A stretch of DNA of 64,000 bases, taken from positions 62,001 through 126,000 of the forward strand of contig QEVL01000007.1 in the NCBI GenBank assembly GCA_003577305.1. Reading direction: 5' to 3'. The position numbers and the translations under genes were made by a program. Under the pieces are notes generated by a model. That model made no database searches. It was not told where the DNA came from and saw nothing but the letters and a program-made list of their open reading frames with translations. The stretch is from Burkholderiales bacterium. GTDB lineage: Bacteria > Pseudomonadota > Gammaproteobacteria > Burkholderiales > Burkholderiaceae_E. Below are positions 1 through 7,257 of this stretch, piece by piece; position 1 is the stretch's first letter; each line of letters begins with the position of its first letter.

Positions 1-767
1 GGCACGCCGAGCTGGATGATCTGGATCACCGCGTCGATCGCCTGAGCGAGGCTCGGAAAGCTCACCACCGCCGCCGAGATCGCCTCGGGCACCGGGTAGA
101 GGCGCACGGTGACCTCGGTGATCACGCCGAGCGTGCCCTCGGAGCCGACGTAGAGCCGCGTGAGGTCGTAGCCGGCCGACGACTTCTTCGCGCGGCCCGC
201 GGTGCGCACCGCCTTGCCCTCGGCGGTGACCACGGTGAGCCCGAGCACGTTCTCCCTCATCGTGCCGTAGCGCACCGCGTTCGTGCCCGACGCGCGCGTG
301 GCCGCCATGCCTCCGAGGGTCGCGTCGGCGCCCGGGTCGATCGGGAAGAACAGGCCGGTGGACTTCAGCTCGTCGTTCAACTGCTTGCGCGTGACGCCCG
401 CCTGCACGGTCACCGTGAGATCTTCGGGATTGACCGCCAGCACCCGGTTCATCCGCGACACGTCGATCGACACGCCGCCCTGTACCGCGAGCAGGTGCCC
501 CTCGAGCGACGAACCCACGCCATACGGAATCACCGGCACCTTGTGCGCGCGGCACTGCGCGACCGCCTCCGCGACCTCCCCGGTGGAGTGCGCGAATACC
601 ACCGCATCGGGCGGGGTGGGCGGAAACGGCGACTCGTCGCGGCCGTGGTGCTCGCGCACCGCGGCCGCGGTGCTGAAGCGCTCGCCGAAGCGTGCGCGCA
701 GCGCCGCCACCAGGGCTTCGGGCAGCGGGCGCTTCAGGCTCGCGGGGAAGGCTTGCGGATGGTTCAT
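1..767 (-). CDS. FAD-linked oxidase, D-lactate/glycolate dehydrogenase type (C-terminus beyond window)
   Basis: The reverse strand reads an open frame from an ATG at 767 to the left edge, giving the first 255 residues of a protein that in this family is usually 450-500 long. The visible part is the N-terminal FAD-binding module (PCMH fold): PYGVGSSLEGH near residue 80, the GADATLGGMAATRASGTNAVRYG stretch expressed over about residues 130-152, and GSEGTLGVITEVT near 205. Such enzymes oxidise a 2-hydroxy acid (often D-lactate) and pass electrons to a membrane or cytochrome acceptor; the substrate cannot be told from this half. GGAG lies about 10 bases upstream of the start. It is divergent from the cobalamin adenosyltransferase gene. 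The C-terminal substrate domain is not visible. Confidence 0.85.
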   Translation of the reverse strand, partial: MNHPQAFPASLKRPLPEALVAALRARFGERFSTAAAVREHHGRDESPFPPTPPDAVVFAHSTGEVAEAVAQCRAHKVPVIPYGVGSSLEGHLLAVQGGVSIDVSRMNRVLAVNPEDLTVTVQAGVTRKQLNDELKSTGLFFPIDPGADATLGGMAATRASGTNAVRYGTMRENVLGLTVVTAEGKAVRTAGRAKKSSAGYDLTRLYVGSEGTLGVITEVTVRLYPVPEAISAAVVSFPSLAQAIDAVIQIIQLGV

Positions 768-893
768 CGATCGCTCCGGCTTCTCCCCACGATTGTAGAT
801 CGGCATCGTCGGCCGGCGCGAAACCGTGGCTCGCGACGTCGGTAATGCGCCCGGCGGTACACTGCGCCATCGCATGCCCCGATGGAGCCGCAC

Positions 894-1445
894 ATGGGAT
901 TCAGACTCTCGAAGATCGCCACGCGCACCGGCGACGACGGCTCGACCGGCCTCGGCGACGGCAGCCGTACCGGCAAGGACAGCCGGCGCGTCGATGCGAT
1001 CGGCAGCGTCGACGAGCTGAATTCCACGATCGGCCTGCTGCAGACCGAAACCCTGCCCGATGCGGTGCACGCCGCGCTCACCGCGATCCAGCACGACCTG
1101 TTCGACCTGGGCGGCGAGCTGTGCATTCCGGGGCTCGAAAACCTGCCCGAGAGTCGCGTCGCGCGGCTCGACGAGTTGCTCGACACCTACAATGCCGACC
1201 TGCCGCGGCTGCAGGAGTTCGTGCTGCCCGGTGGCTCGCGCGCGGCGGCACTCGCCCACCTGGCGCGCACCGTCTGCCGGCGCGCCGAGCGCGCGATCGT
1301 CGCGCTGGGCCGCGACGAAGCGGTCAGGCCCGCCTGCCGGCAGTACGTGAACCGCTTGTCCGATCTGCTGTTCGTGCTGGCACGTGTGCTCAACCGCGAG
1401 GCCGGTGTCGCCGACGTGATGTGGCAGAAGGGGCGCGCAGGCTAG
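894..1445 (+). CDS. Cob(I)yrinic acid a,c-diamide / cobalamin adenosyltransferase, PduO type
   Basis: This 183-residue protein transfers the 5'-deoxyadenosyl group of ATP to cob(I)alamin, making adenosylcobalamin. The family signature is at the N-terminus: TRTGDDGSTGLGDG at residues 10-23 (ATP-binding loop), followed by IGSVDELNS at about 36-44. The C-terminal helices contain the R-rich CRRAERAIVALGR stretch near 125 that is typical of the trimeric PduO/MMAB fold. I chose ATG 894 because GGAG at 884-887 sits six bases upstream and the sequence from there matches the family start; an ATG at 882 would overlap that ribosome site. The stop codon TAG is the first three bases of a dispersed repeat. 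No other cobalamin gene is in the window, so it may serve a B12-dependent enzyme elsewhere. Confidence 0.9.
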   Translation: MGFRLSKIATRTGDDGSTGLGDGSRTGKDSRRVDAIGSVDELNSTIGLLQTETLPDAVHAALTAIQHDLFDLGGELCIPGLENLPESRVARLDELLDTYNADLPRLQEFVLPGGSRAAALAHLARTVCRRAERAIVALGRDEAVRPACRQYVNRLSDLLFVLARVLNREAGVADVMWQKGRAG

Positions 1446-1486
1446 AGGGCCTGTTCACACTACGATCGGTCCCGCGCCGCCGCGGG
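1443..1486. repeat. Short copy A of the dispersed GTTCACAC...ACGATCG repeat
   Basis: TAGAGGGCCTGTTCACAC followed by TACGATCGGTCCC matches one end of the complete element at 56547-56718 with a few changes. The repeat starts on the stop codon of the adenosyltransferase gene and is followed by a CCCGCG/CGCGGG hairpin (arms 1471-1476 and 1481-1486). It fills most of the 56-bp gap between two convergent genes, a position suited to a two-way terminator, although there is no long T-tract. Confidence 0.75.
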
Positions 1487-1501
1487 AAGTCGTCGCGAAG
1501 G

Positions 1502-2095
1502 CTACGCGTCGCGCGCCGCTTCGAGATACGAGACCAGTTTCGCGCTCGTCTGGCGCAACCGCTCGGACAGCAACTGCACCAGCTTCAGCAGGATCTTGTT
1601 GCCCAGCTTCGGCTCCTCGCCGAGCACCAGCATGAGCGAGTCGCGGGTGAGCACCGCGATGCGGCTGCTCTCCAGCGTGACGCACGAGGCGAAGCGCGGC
1701 TCGCCGTCGAACATCGACATCTCGCCCAGCGAGTGCCCCGAGTGCGCCACGGCGATCCGTGACGGGTAGTTGTAGCGGTTGCGGCGCAGCACGTCGACCA
1801 TGCCCTGCATCAGCAGCATCATGAAGTCGCCGGCTTCGCCCTCGTTGATGATCGTGACGCCCGGAGGCGCCTCGTAGACGTACATGAACCCGCCGAGCTT
1901 GCGCGTCTCGTGGATGTCGAGCCCCGAGAACAACGGCGTCTGGGCCATCAGCCCGTGGATCTGATCCGCGAATTCGCTCGCCCGGCCGACCGGCCGCAGG
2001 CCGAGGGCGAGCAGCCGCTCGTGCGGTGTTCGCCTGGCCGAGCCGGCCGCGGTCGCCGATGCCCGGGGCGCGCTGCCGCCCTTGACCGCTTCCAT
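1502..2095 (-). CDS. Cyclic nucleotide-binding domain protein (CRP-like sensor domain without DNA-binding domain)
   Basis: The 197-residue protein has one cNMP-binding beta-roll, residues about 52-170, preceded by a low-complexity Ala/Arg N-terminus and followed by a C-terminal helix (LLKLVQLLSERLRQTSAKL). The phosphate-binding cassette region reads LGEMSMFDGEPRFASC at about 123-138, keeping the Gly-Glu and Arg that contact the nucleotide in CRP-like proteins. There is no helix-turn-helix, so it is probably a signalling partner rather than a transcription factor. An ATG at 2107 overlaps the ribosome site; the ATG at 2095 follows GGAGGT by four bases and is preferred. It is convergent with the adenosyltransferase gene, with the repeat between them. 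The ligand is unknown. Confidence 0.8.
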   Translation of the reverse strand: MEAVKGGSAPRASATAAGSARRTPHERLLALGLRPVGRASEFADQIHGLMAQTPLFSGLDIHETRKLGGFMYVYEAPPGVTIINEGEAGDFMMLLMQGMVDVLRRNRYNYPSRIAVAHSGHSLGEMSMFDGEPRFASCVTLESSRIAVLTRDSLMLVLGEEPKLGNKILLKLVQLLSERLRQTSAKLVSYLEAARDA

Positions 2096-2116
2096 GGCTA
2101 CCTCCATTTTTCGGTG

Positions 2117-2125
2117 GTTATAGCA
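2117..2125 (-). promoter_or_regulatory. Extended -10 promoter candidate for the cNMP-binding gene
   Basis: The reverse strand reads TGCTATAAC, an extended -10 (TGn plus TATAAC) with no clear -35. Transcription would start near 2110, giving a leader of about 15 bases that just contains the GGAGGT ribosome site. This agrees with translation starting at 2095 rather than 2107. Confidence 0.45.
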
Positions 2126-2126
2126 T

Positions 2127-2160
2127 GCAAACGGCGCCGCCCGGCACGTCCGCGGCGCCG
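2127..2160 (-). terminator. Hairpin, probable aroG terminator
   Basis: Perfect 9-bp arms CGGCGCCGC (2132-2140) and GCGGCGCCG (2152-2160) lie 62 bases beyond the aroG stop codon. On the reverse strand only TTT follows, so it is a weak intrinsic terminator at best. Confidence 0.4.
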
Positions 2161-2222
2161 CAGCGGTCGCGCGTCGGCGTTTTCCCGACAGGTGGCGGGC
2201 GCGCGCAGCGGACGCGTCTTCG

Positions 2223-3287
2223 CTACTCCTCGGCCTTCAGCCGCCGCGCGCGCACCGCCTCGGCGAGCAGCTCCAGCACCGCGACGGTGTCGTCCCAGCC
2301 GATGCAGGCATCGGTGATGCTCTGGCCGTAGACCAGCGGCTTGCCGCGCACGAGATCCTGGCGACCCGCCTGCAGATGGCTCTCGATCATCGTGCCGCAG
2401 ATTCGGGTGTCGCCCGCCGCAAGCTGCTCGGCGATCACCGCGGCGACCGCCGGCTGGTTCTCGGGCTTCTTCTGGCTGTTGCCGTGGCTCGCATCGATCA
2501 TCAGCCGGCACGCCAGCCCGGCGGCGGCGGCCTCGCGGCAGGCCGCCTCGACGCTTGCCGCATCGTAGTTCGGCTTGCGACCGCCGCGCAGGATCACGTG
2601 GCAGTCCTCGTTGCCGTTGGTCGAGACGATCGCCGAGTGCCCGCCCTTCGTGACCGACAGGAAATGGTGCGGTTGCGAGGCGGCCTTGATCGCATCGAGC
2701 GCAATCTTCAGGTTGCCGTCGGTGCCGTTCTTGAACCCGACCGGGCACGAGAGCCCGGACGCCAGTTCACGGTGCACCTGCGACTCGGTGGTGCGCGCGC
2801 CGATCGCCCCCCAGGCGATCAGGTCGGCGATGTATTGCGGCGTGATCATGTCGAGGAACTCGGTGCCCGCGGGCAGGCCGAGTTCGTTGATGTCGAGCAG
2901 CAGTTCGCGCGCGATGCGCAACCCCTTGTTGATGTCGAAGCTGTCGTCCAGGCCGGGGTCGTTGATCAGGCCTTTCCAGCCCACCGTGGTGCGCGGTTTC
3001 TCGAAGTAGACGCGCATCACGATTTCCAGGTCGGAAGCCAGGCGCTCGCGCTCGCCGCGCAGCCGGCCGGCGTATTCGCGCGCCGCCTCGGGATTGTGGA
3101 TCGAGCAGGGCCCCACGATCACCACCAGCCGGTCGTCCATGCCGTGCAGCACGCGGTGGATCGCCTGGCGCGCGCCGTAAGTGGTCGCGGCCGCGCGGTC
3201 GCTGATCGGAAACTCGCGAAGCAGGTGCGAGGGAGGTGCGAGTTCCTTGATCTCGCGGATTCGCAGGTCGTCGGTGGTGTGGCGCAT
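2223..3287 (-). CDS. aroG: 3-deoxy-7-phosphoheptulonate (DAHP) synthase, class I
   Basis: The 354-residue enzyme condenses phosphoenolpyruvate and erythrose 4-phosphate, the first step of the shikimate pathway to Phe, Tyr and Trp. It is the same size as the E. coli AroG/AroF/AroH group (about 350). Visible hallmarks are VVIVGPCSIHN (residues 55-65, with the metal-binding Cys 61), EKPRTTVGWKGLINDP (96-111), the ARTTESQVHRE stretch, HFLSVTKGGHSAIV and DASHGNSQKKPENQP near the end. The ATG at 3287 gives the usual MRHTTDDLRI-type start; there is no strong ribosome site. A Phe-rich leader peptide and terminator directly upstream suggest attenuation by phenylalanine supply, which would fit a Phe-controlled isozyme. 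TldD upstream is a common neighbour in Burkholderiales. Confidence 0.97.
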   Translation of the reverse strand: MRHTTDDLRIREIKELAPPSHLLREFPISDRAAATTYGARQAIHRVLHGMDDRLVVIVGPCSIHNPEAAREYAGRLRGERERLASDLEIVMRVYFEKPRTTVGWKGLINDPGLDDSFDINKGLRIARELLLDINELGLPAGTEFLDMITPQYIADLIAWGAIGARTTESQVHRELASGLSCPVGFKNGTDGNLKIALDAIKAASQPHHFLSVTKGGHSAIVSTNGNEDCHVILRGGRKPNYDAASVEAACREAAAAGLACRLMIDASHGNSQKKPENQPAVAAVIAEQLAAGDTRICGTMIESHLQAGRQDLVRGKPLVYGQSITDACIGWDDTVAVLELLAEAVRARRLKAEE

Positions 3288-3315
3288 GGATGACAGGGCT
3301 TTCGGGTGGCAGGAC

Positions 3316-3346
3316 AAAAAAAACCGCCGGACGGGGCCGGCGGTTT
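3316..3346 (-). terminator. Intrinsic terminator/attenuator in the aroG leader
   Basis: On the reverse strand a 10-bp perfect stem AAACCGCCGG / CCGGCGGTTT (3337-3346 with 3321-3330), six-base loop, runs into eight consecutive T. It lies 24 bases after the leader-peptide stop codon and 28 bases before the aroG start, the position expected of an attenuator. The 5' arm contains CCGCCGG, complementary to CCGGCGG in codons 19-21 of the leader peptide (plus-strand 3401-3408), which could form the competing antiterminator. Confidence 0.85.
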
Positions 3347-3369
3347 CATCGGATTCGGTTCGTGCTGCT

Positions 3370-3462
3370 TCAGGCCTGCGAACGCGCTCCCGACTCGTCC
3401 CGCCGGCGGCAGGAAAAGCCGAAAAAGTAAAAGAAGAAGTCGAACGCGATGCGGTGCAACAT
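3370..3462 (-). CDS. Phe-rich leader peptide of the aroG attenuator
   Basis: A 30-codon reading frame starts at ATG 3462 and ends with TGA at 3370-3372. Residues 7-16 read F-D-F-F-F-Y-F-F-G-F, that is seven Phe and one Tyr in ten codons, followed by S-C and an Arg/Asp-rich tail. This resembles the enterobacterial PheL leader (Phe-rich, followed by a terminator before pheA). Expected mechanism: when charged tRNA-Phe is scarce the ribosome stalls on the Phe codons, freeing the CCGGCGG segment at codons 19-21 to pair with the 5' arm of the terminator and let transcription reach aroG; otherwise the ribosome reaches the stop codon, covers that segment and the terminator forms. The +1 frame of the same bases is Leu-rich but has no ATG and no stop before aroG, so I prefer the Phe frame. 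No ribosome site is visible. Confidence 0.8.
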   Translation of the reverse strand: MLHRIAFDFFFYFFGFSCRRRDESGARSQA

Positions 3463-3468
3463 GAAAAC

Positions 3469-3497
3469 AGTGTACGGCCGGATCGGCGGGTTCGCAA
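3469..3497 (-). promoter_or_regulatory. Sigma-70-type promoter of the aroG leader
   Basis: The reverse strand shows -35 TTGCGA (3492-3497), an exact 17-bp spacer and -10 TACACT (3469-3474), each matching consensus at four of six positions. The -10 is followed by GTTTTC and then the leader-peptide ATG, so the predicted start point falls at or within one or two bases of that ATG and the leader message would be almost leaderless. Confidence 0.6.
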
Positions 3498-3523
3498 GTC
3501 GGCACACCGGCAGCCCGGGCCGC

Positions 3524-6500
3524 CTACTTCAGCGAGAGATCGACCCGGGAAAGCGGCGCTGCCGCCTGCGGCGCGGCGGCACCGGCGGCACCGGCGGCAC
3601 CCGTGGCACCTTTGGCATCCGTGGCATCCGTGGCGCCCGCGCCGAGTTTCGGCGCCACGATGAACATCCGCTCGCCGGGCACCTTGCCCGAGTCGACCAG
3701 CCAGTCCTTCACCTGCTGTGCACGCTCGTTGGCCAGTGCGATCAACTCGGCGTCGCTCGCCTCGATGTGCGCGAGCATCATGCGCTCCATTTCGGCGACA
3801 GGCTGCGATTTCACCAGGCCGATCGCATTGCGCGGTTTCTCGAACTTCGCGGCACGCCACGCGCGCTCGAGATACTTCGGGTACTCCTGCGGATCGACCT
3901 GCACCCGGTCGATCGCGGCTACGTCGCCGCCGCTGCCGACCGTCTCCTTCAGCTTCTGCGCCTTGACCGCGCGCTGCAGCGCGAGCCGGCGCAACGCTTC
4001 GCGGTCGGCCGCCGGATCGGCGCGGCCGGCGATGTCCAGCTTCAGGCCCGGCCGATCGACGAGCGCCTTCGCAAGCGACTCGAGCTTCCCGAGTGCGGCC
4101 GCGCCGGGTTCGGGGCTGCCCGGCTCGAAGCCGATCCACGACAGCTCGGCGCCGCCCGCGCCGGCCAGGTTCGCGAGCAGCGCGAACGGGGCGGTGACCG
4201 CCTTGACGATCAGGTTGCCGATGATCCGCAGCACGATGCCGCCGACGCTGAACCGGGGATCGTCCAGAGAGCCGCTGATCGGCAGGTTCACGTCGATCAC
4301 GCCGTTGCGGTCTTTCAGCAGTGACACCGCGAACAGCACCGGCAACTGGAGTGCGTCGGGACTCTCGACCTTGTCGCCGAAGACGAGCTGGTCGAGCACG
4401 ATGTTGTTCTCGGCGCTCAGTTGCCGGTTCTCGACCTTGTAGGCGACTTTCGCCGACAGCTTGCCCTTCTCGATGCCGTAGCCGACGTACTTGCCGGAAT
4501 ACGGCGACAGGCGCGGAAGGTCGATGTCGCTGGCGCCGGCCTTCAGGTCGAGGTACAGCGGATCGGCCAGCGGGTTCACTTTGCCGAGGATCTCGACGCT
4601 GCCGGTGTGGTCGATGCGCCCGCGCAGTTCGAGGTCGCCGGCCTGGCCGGGAGTGATCTGCGAGATCTGCCCGTTCATGCCCGTGAGATTGGCCGAGTAG
4701 TTCGGCTTCACGAAGAAGTCGCTGAAGTCGATGTTGCCGTTGACCAGCCGCACGCCGCCCAGGCGCAGGTTGCTCGCGGCACCGGACTCGGTGCCGGGCG
4801 CCGCAGCGGCACTCGAGGCACCGGCAGCCGGCCGGGCCTGCGCGTCGACCGATTGCGCCTCGCGATCGACCAGCAACTCGCGCAGGTTCAGCTGCCCCTG
4901 CGCGCTCAGGATCACGCGCGCGTAGAAGTCTTCCAGTGCGATCTCGCCGATGTCGACCTTCAGTGGCTCGGTATCGAAGTCGATCCGGTCGAAGGCGAGC
5001 GACTTCCAGCGCAGCAGGTCGTTGTTGGCCTCCCTCGAGACCGCCGAGAAGCCGGTCACCGCAACCCGTCCCTTCCAGCCGACGCGCGGCGCCGCCTGGT
5101 CGGGCACCGCGAAGCGCAGGCTGCCGGCAGCGCTGACCGCGCCGCCGGACACCAGCGCGTTCACGTACTCGGTGAAATACGGCTGCAACGGCACGATCGG
5201 CAGCTCGCGCGCCGCCACGCGCAGCGCGCCGGCGAGAGGCTGCGCGCCGATCTCGCCCGACAGCGCCAAGGTACCGCGGCGGTCGACCCGCGCACTCATC
5301 TGCACCTTCGCGGGGGGCGCACGATCGGCGCTCGAAAACCCGCTGGCGGCGAAGTCGATCGCGCTCACGCGCAGGCCTGCGGCCTTGCCGGCGCGCTGGT
5401 CCTCGAGGTCGACGCCGAAACCGGTCACCGCGAGCCTGTCGAGTGCGATCGTCCACGGCCGCGCGGTTTCGCCGGAGCCAGCGCCCGCACGCGCCGGGCC
5501 GTGGGCCGGCGCCAGCACGTGCGCGGGCGCCGCCTTTGCGGCAACCGGTTGCGCGGCGGCCAGCCGCTGCAGGTTGAAGCGCGCGTCGCCCTCACGCCGC
5601 ACCAGCAGCCGGCCACCACGCGTCGCCAGCGCGCCCAGCGCGATCTGCTGTCGCGCCAGATCGATCGAAACCGCGTCGAGGTCGAGTTGCGGCAACGCGA
5701 GCAGCGTGCGTTCGTCCCAGCGCTGGCGCAGCGCGAGATCGACGAGCCTGGCCGAGCCCTCCTCCACGCGGATCGCCGGCGAGCCGCCCTGCGCCGGCAC
5801 GACGCGCACCCGCGCCTGCAGTCCCAGTTCGCCACCGACCGCGTCGATCGCGAGCGCCGGCTCGGCGAGCCACCACCAGTTCGCCAGCGCGAGCCCGGAC
5901 AACTGCGCCTTCGCGTCGACCGCACCGTCGTGCCACGACGCGCTGCCGGAGGCCTTCGCGTGCTCGCCGCCGGCCAGCGAGAACGCCAGTTCGAAATCGG
6001 CCGGCACCGCCGGGTCGCTCGCGAGGTTGCGCACCGTCGCCTCGATTGCACTCGCGTCGAGGCGCAGCGCTCGGGGCTGGAACTGCGCGTCTTCGAACGC
6101 GAGTCGCCCGCCGGTGAGCACGATTTCGTCGACGCTCCACTGCGGCGAAGTTGCGCCGGCCTGCCGAGCCTCCGTGGCAGCGCCGCCGGCGCGCTCGATC
6201 GCCGCCAACACCGGCTCGAGAAAGCGCCGCTCGCCCGCCCTGCGCGCGACCGAGGCGGCAGGGGCGGCAACCGTGATCCGGCCGACCGTGTATCGGGCGG
6301 CCGGCCACGCAAGCGAGATCGACTCGGCGCCGATCGACCCGGCAGCCAGCAGCGGCGTGCCGCCGGGTTCGCGCAGGTCGATCGAATCGAGCGTGGCATC
6401 CCCGGTGACCGCGATCGACGGCGCTGCGCCTTCGGCCTGCGAAAACGCCAGTTTCAGCGCCGCCCCCAGGCGCGCCGAACGCAACTCGAACGGCAGCGCC

Positions 6501-7255
6501 ACCGGCACATAGCCGACGAAGCGGCTGAGATCGACGCCGCCCAACTCGAGCTCGATCGTCGACTCGCGCGTCTCGCCGAACGGCAGCGAACGGCCCTCCA
6601 GTTCGAACGACGCACCGTCGACCGATGCGTGCAGGCTCGGCTCGACGTACACATCTTCGTCGACCGGAAGGCTGGAGACGAACGGCACTCGCAGCGCGAA
6701 CCCGGTGACCTCGTGACGCTCGCCGAGTTTCGCGTCGTCGAACTCGAAGCGGCCGTCGTCGACCACGATGTTGGCCACCGAGAAACGCGGCGCCGGCCCC
6801 GGGGGCGACGGCGGCCGTGCGATCCACTTGTCGATCAGGTCCTGGACGTCGACGTGGCCCGCGGCGTCGCGCGCGAGGCGCAGATGCGGTTCACGCAGGC
6901 TCACCGAGGACAGCACCGGCGCGAGCCGGTAGAGCGAACGCCAGGATACGTCGGCCTCGAGCCGTGCGAAACCGGCGAATTCGCGCTCGGCGCTGCCGGC
7001 GGCTCCGGAGACGCGCAACTCGTGCACGCGCAGCACCAGCGTGAACGGATTGAACTCGATACGCCCGATCGCGACCGCACGCCCGAGCTCGGCCGCCAGG
7101 CGCTCGGCGAGCTGACCCTGCGCGATGCGCGGCACGATCACGAAGCCGAGCAGCGCGTAGACGCCCACCGCGGCGACCAGCGCCAGCAATGCACGCAGCC
7201 AGCGACGGCCTGCCGGGGCCCCCTCCTGCGCCGCGGGCGACGCAGGCCCGCTCAC
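3524..7255 (-). CDS. Large AsmA-like DUF748 envelope protein
   Basis: This 1243-residue protein has an N-terminal membrane anchor (about residues 20-42) and a very long periplasmic region rich in short beta-strands, typical of DUF748/AsmA-like proteins thought to bridge the inner and outer membrane and to help move lipids. Near the C-terminus LVDRPGLKLDIAGRADPAADR and NERAQQVKDWLVDSG resemble the peptidoglycan-binding OmpA-like region that often follows DUF748. The last 40 residues include Gly-Ala-Thr/Asp triplets encoded by 9-bp repeats. The GTG at 7255 comes two bases after the tldD stop codon and places the anchor normally; an ORF extends further upstream but only as a shadow of tldD. The specific substrate is unknown. 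Confidence 0.85.
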   Translation of the reverse strand: MSGPASPAAQEGAPAGRRWLRALLALVAAVGVYALLGFVIVPRIAQGQLAERLAAELGRAVAIGRIEFNPFTLVLRVHELRVSGAAGSAEREFAGFARLEADVSWRSLYRLAPVLSSVSLREPHLRLARDAAGHVDVQDLIDKWIARPPSPPGPAPRFSVANIVVDDGRFEFDDAKLGERHEVTGFALRVPFVSSLPVDEDVYVEPSLHASVDGASFELEGRSLPFGETRESTIELELGGVDLSRFVGYVPVALPFELRSARLGAALKLAFSQAEGAAPSIAVTGDATLDSIDLREPGGTPLLAAGSIGAESISLAWPAARYTVGRITVAAPAASVARRAGERRFLEPVLAAIERAGGAATEARQAGATSPQWSVDEIVLTGGRLAFEDAQFQPRALRLDASAIEATVRNLASDPAVPADFELAFSLAGGEHAKASGSASWHDGAVDAKAQLSGLALANWWWLAEPALAIDAVGGELGLQARVRVVPAQGGSPAIRVEEGSARLVDLALRQRWDERTLLALPQLDLDAVSIDLARQQIALGALATRGGRLLVRREGDARFNLQRLAAAQPVAAKAAPAHVLAPAHGPARAGAGSGETARPWTIALDRLAVTGFGVDLEDQRAGKAAGLRVSAIDFAASGFSSADRAPPAKVQMSARVDRRGTLALSGEIGAQPLAGALRVAARELPIVPLQPYFTEYVNALVSGGAVSAAGSLRFAVPDQAAPRVGWKGRVAVTGFSAVSREANNDLLRWKSLAFDRIDFDTEPLKVDIGEIALEDFYARVILSAQGQLNLRELLVDREAQSVDAQARPAAGASSAAAAPGTESGAASNLRLGGVRLVNGNIDFSDFFVKPNYSANLTGMNGQISQITPGQAGDLELRGRIDHTGSVEILGKVNPLADPLYLDLKAGASDIDLPRLSPYSGKYVGYGIEKGKLSAKVAYKVENRQLSAENNIVLDQLVFGDKVESPDALQLPVLFAVSLLKDRNGVIDVNLPISGSLDDPRFSVGGIVLRIIGNLIVKAVTAPFALLANLAGAGGAELSWIGFEPGSPEPGAAALGKLESLAKALVDRPGLKLDIAGRADPAADREALRRLALQRAVKAQKLKETVGSGGDVAAIDRVQVDPQEYPKYLERAWRAAKFEKPRNAIGLVKSQPVAEMERMMLAHIEASDAELIALANERAQQVKDWLVDSGKVPGERMFIVAPKLGAGATDATDAKGATGAAGAAGAAAPQAAAPLSRVDLSLK

Positions 7256-7257
7256 TT

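Noticed and set aside
3119..3505. Leu-rich frame over the aroG leader, which might be read as a Leu attenuator
   Set aside because: It starts only at a GTG within the promoter, has no stop before aroG and the gene downstream is aromatic; the ATG-started Phe frame fits better.
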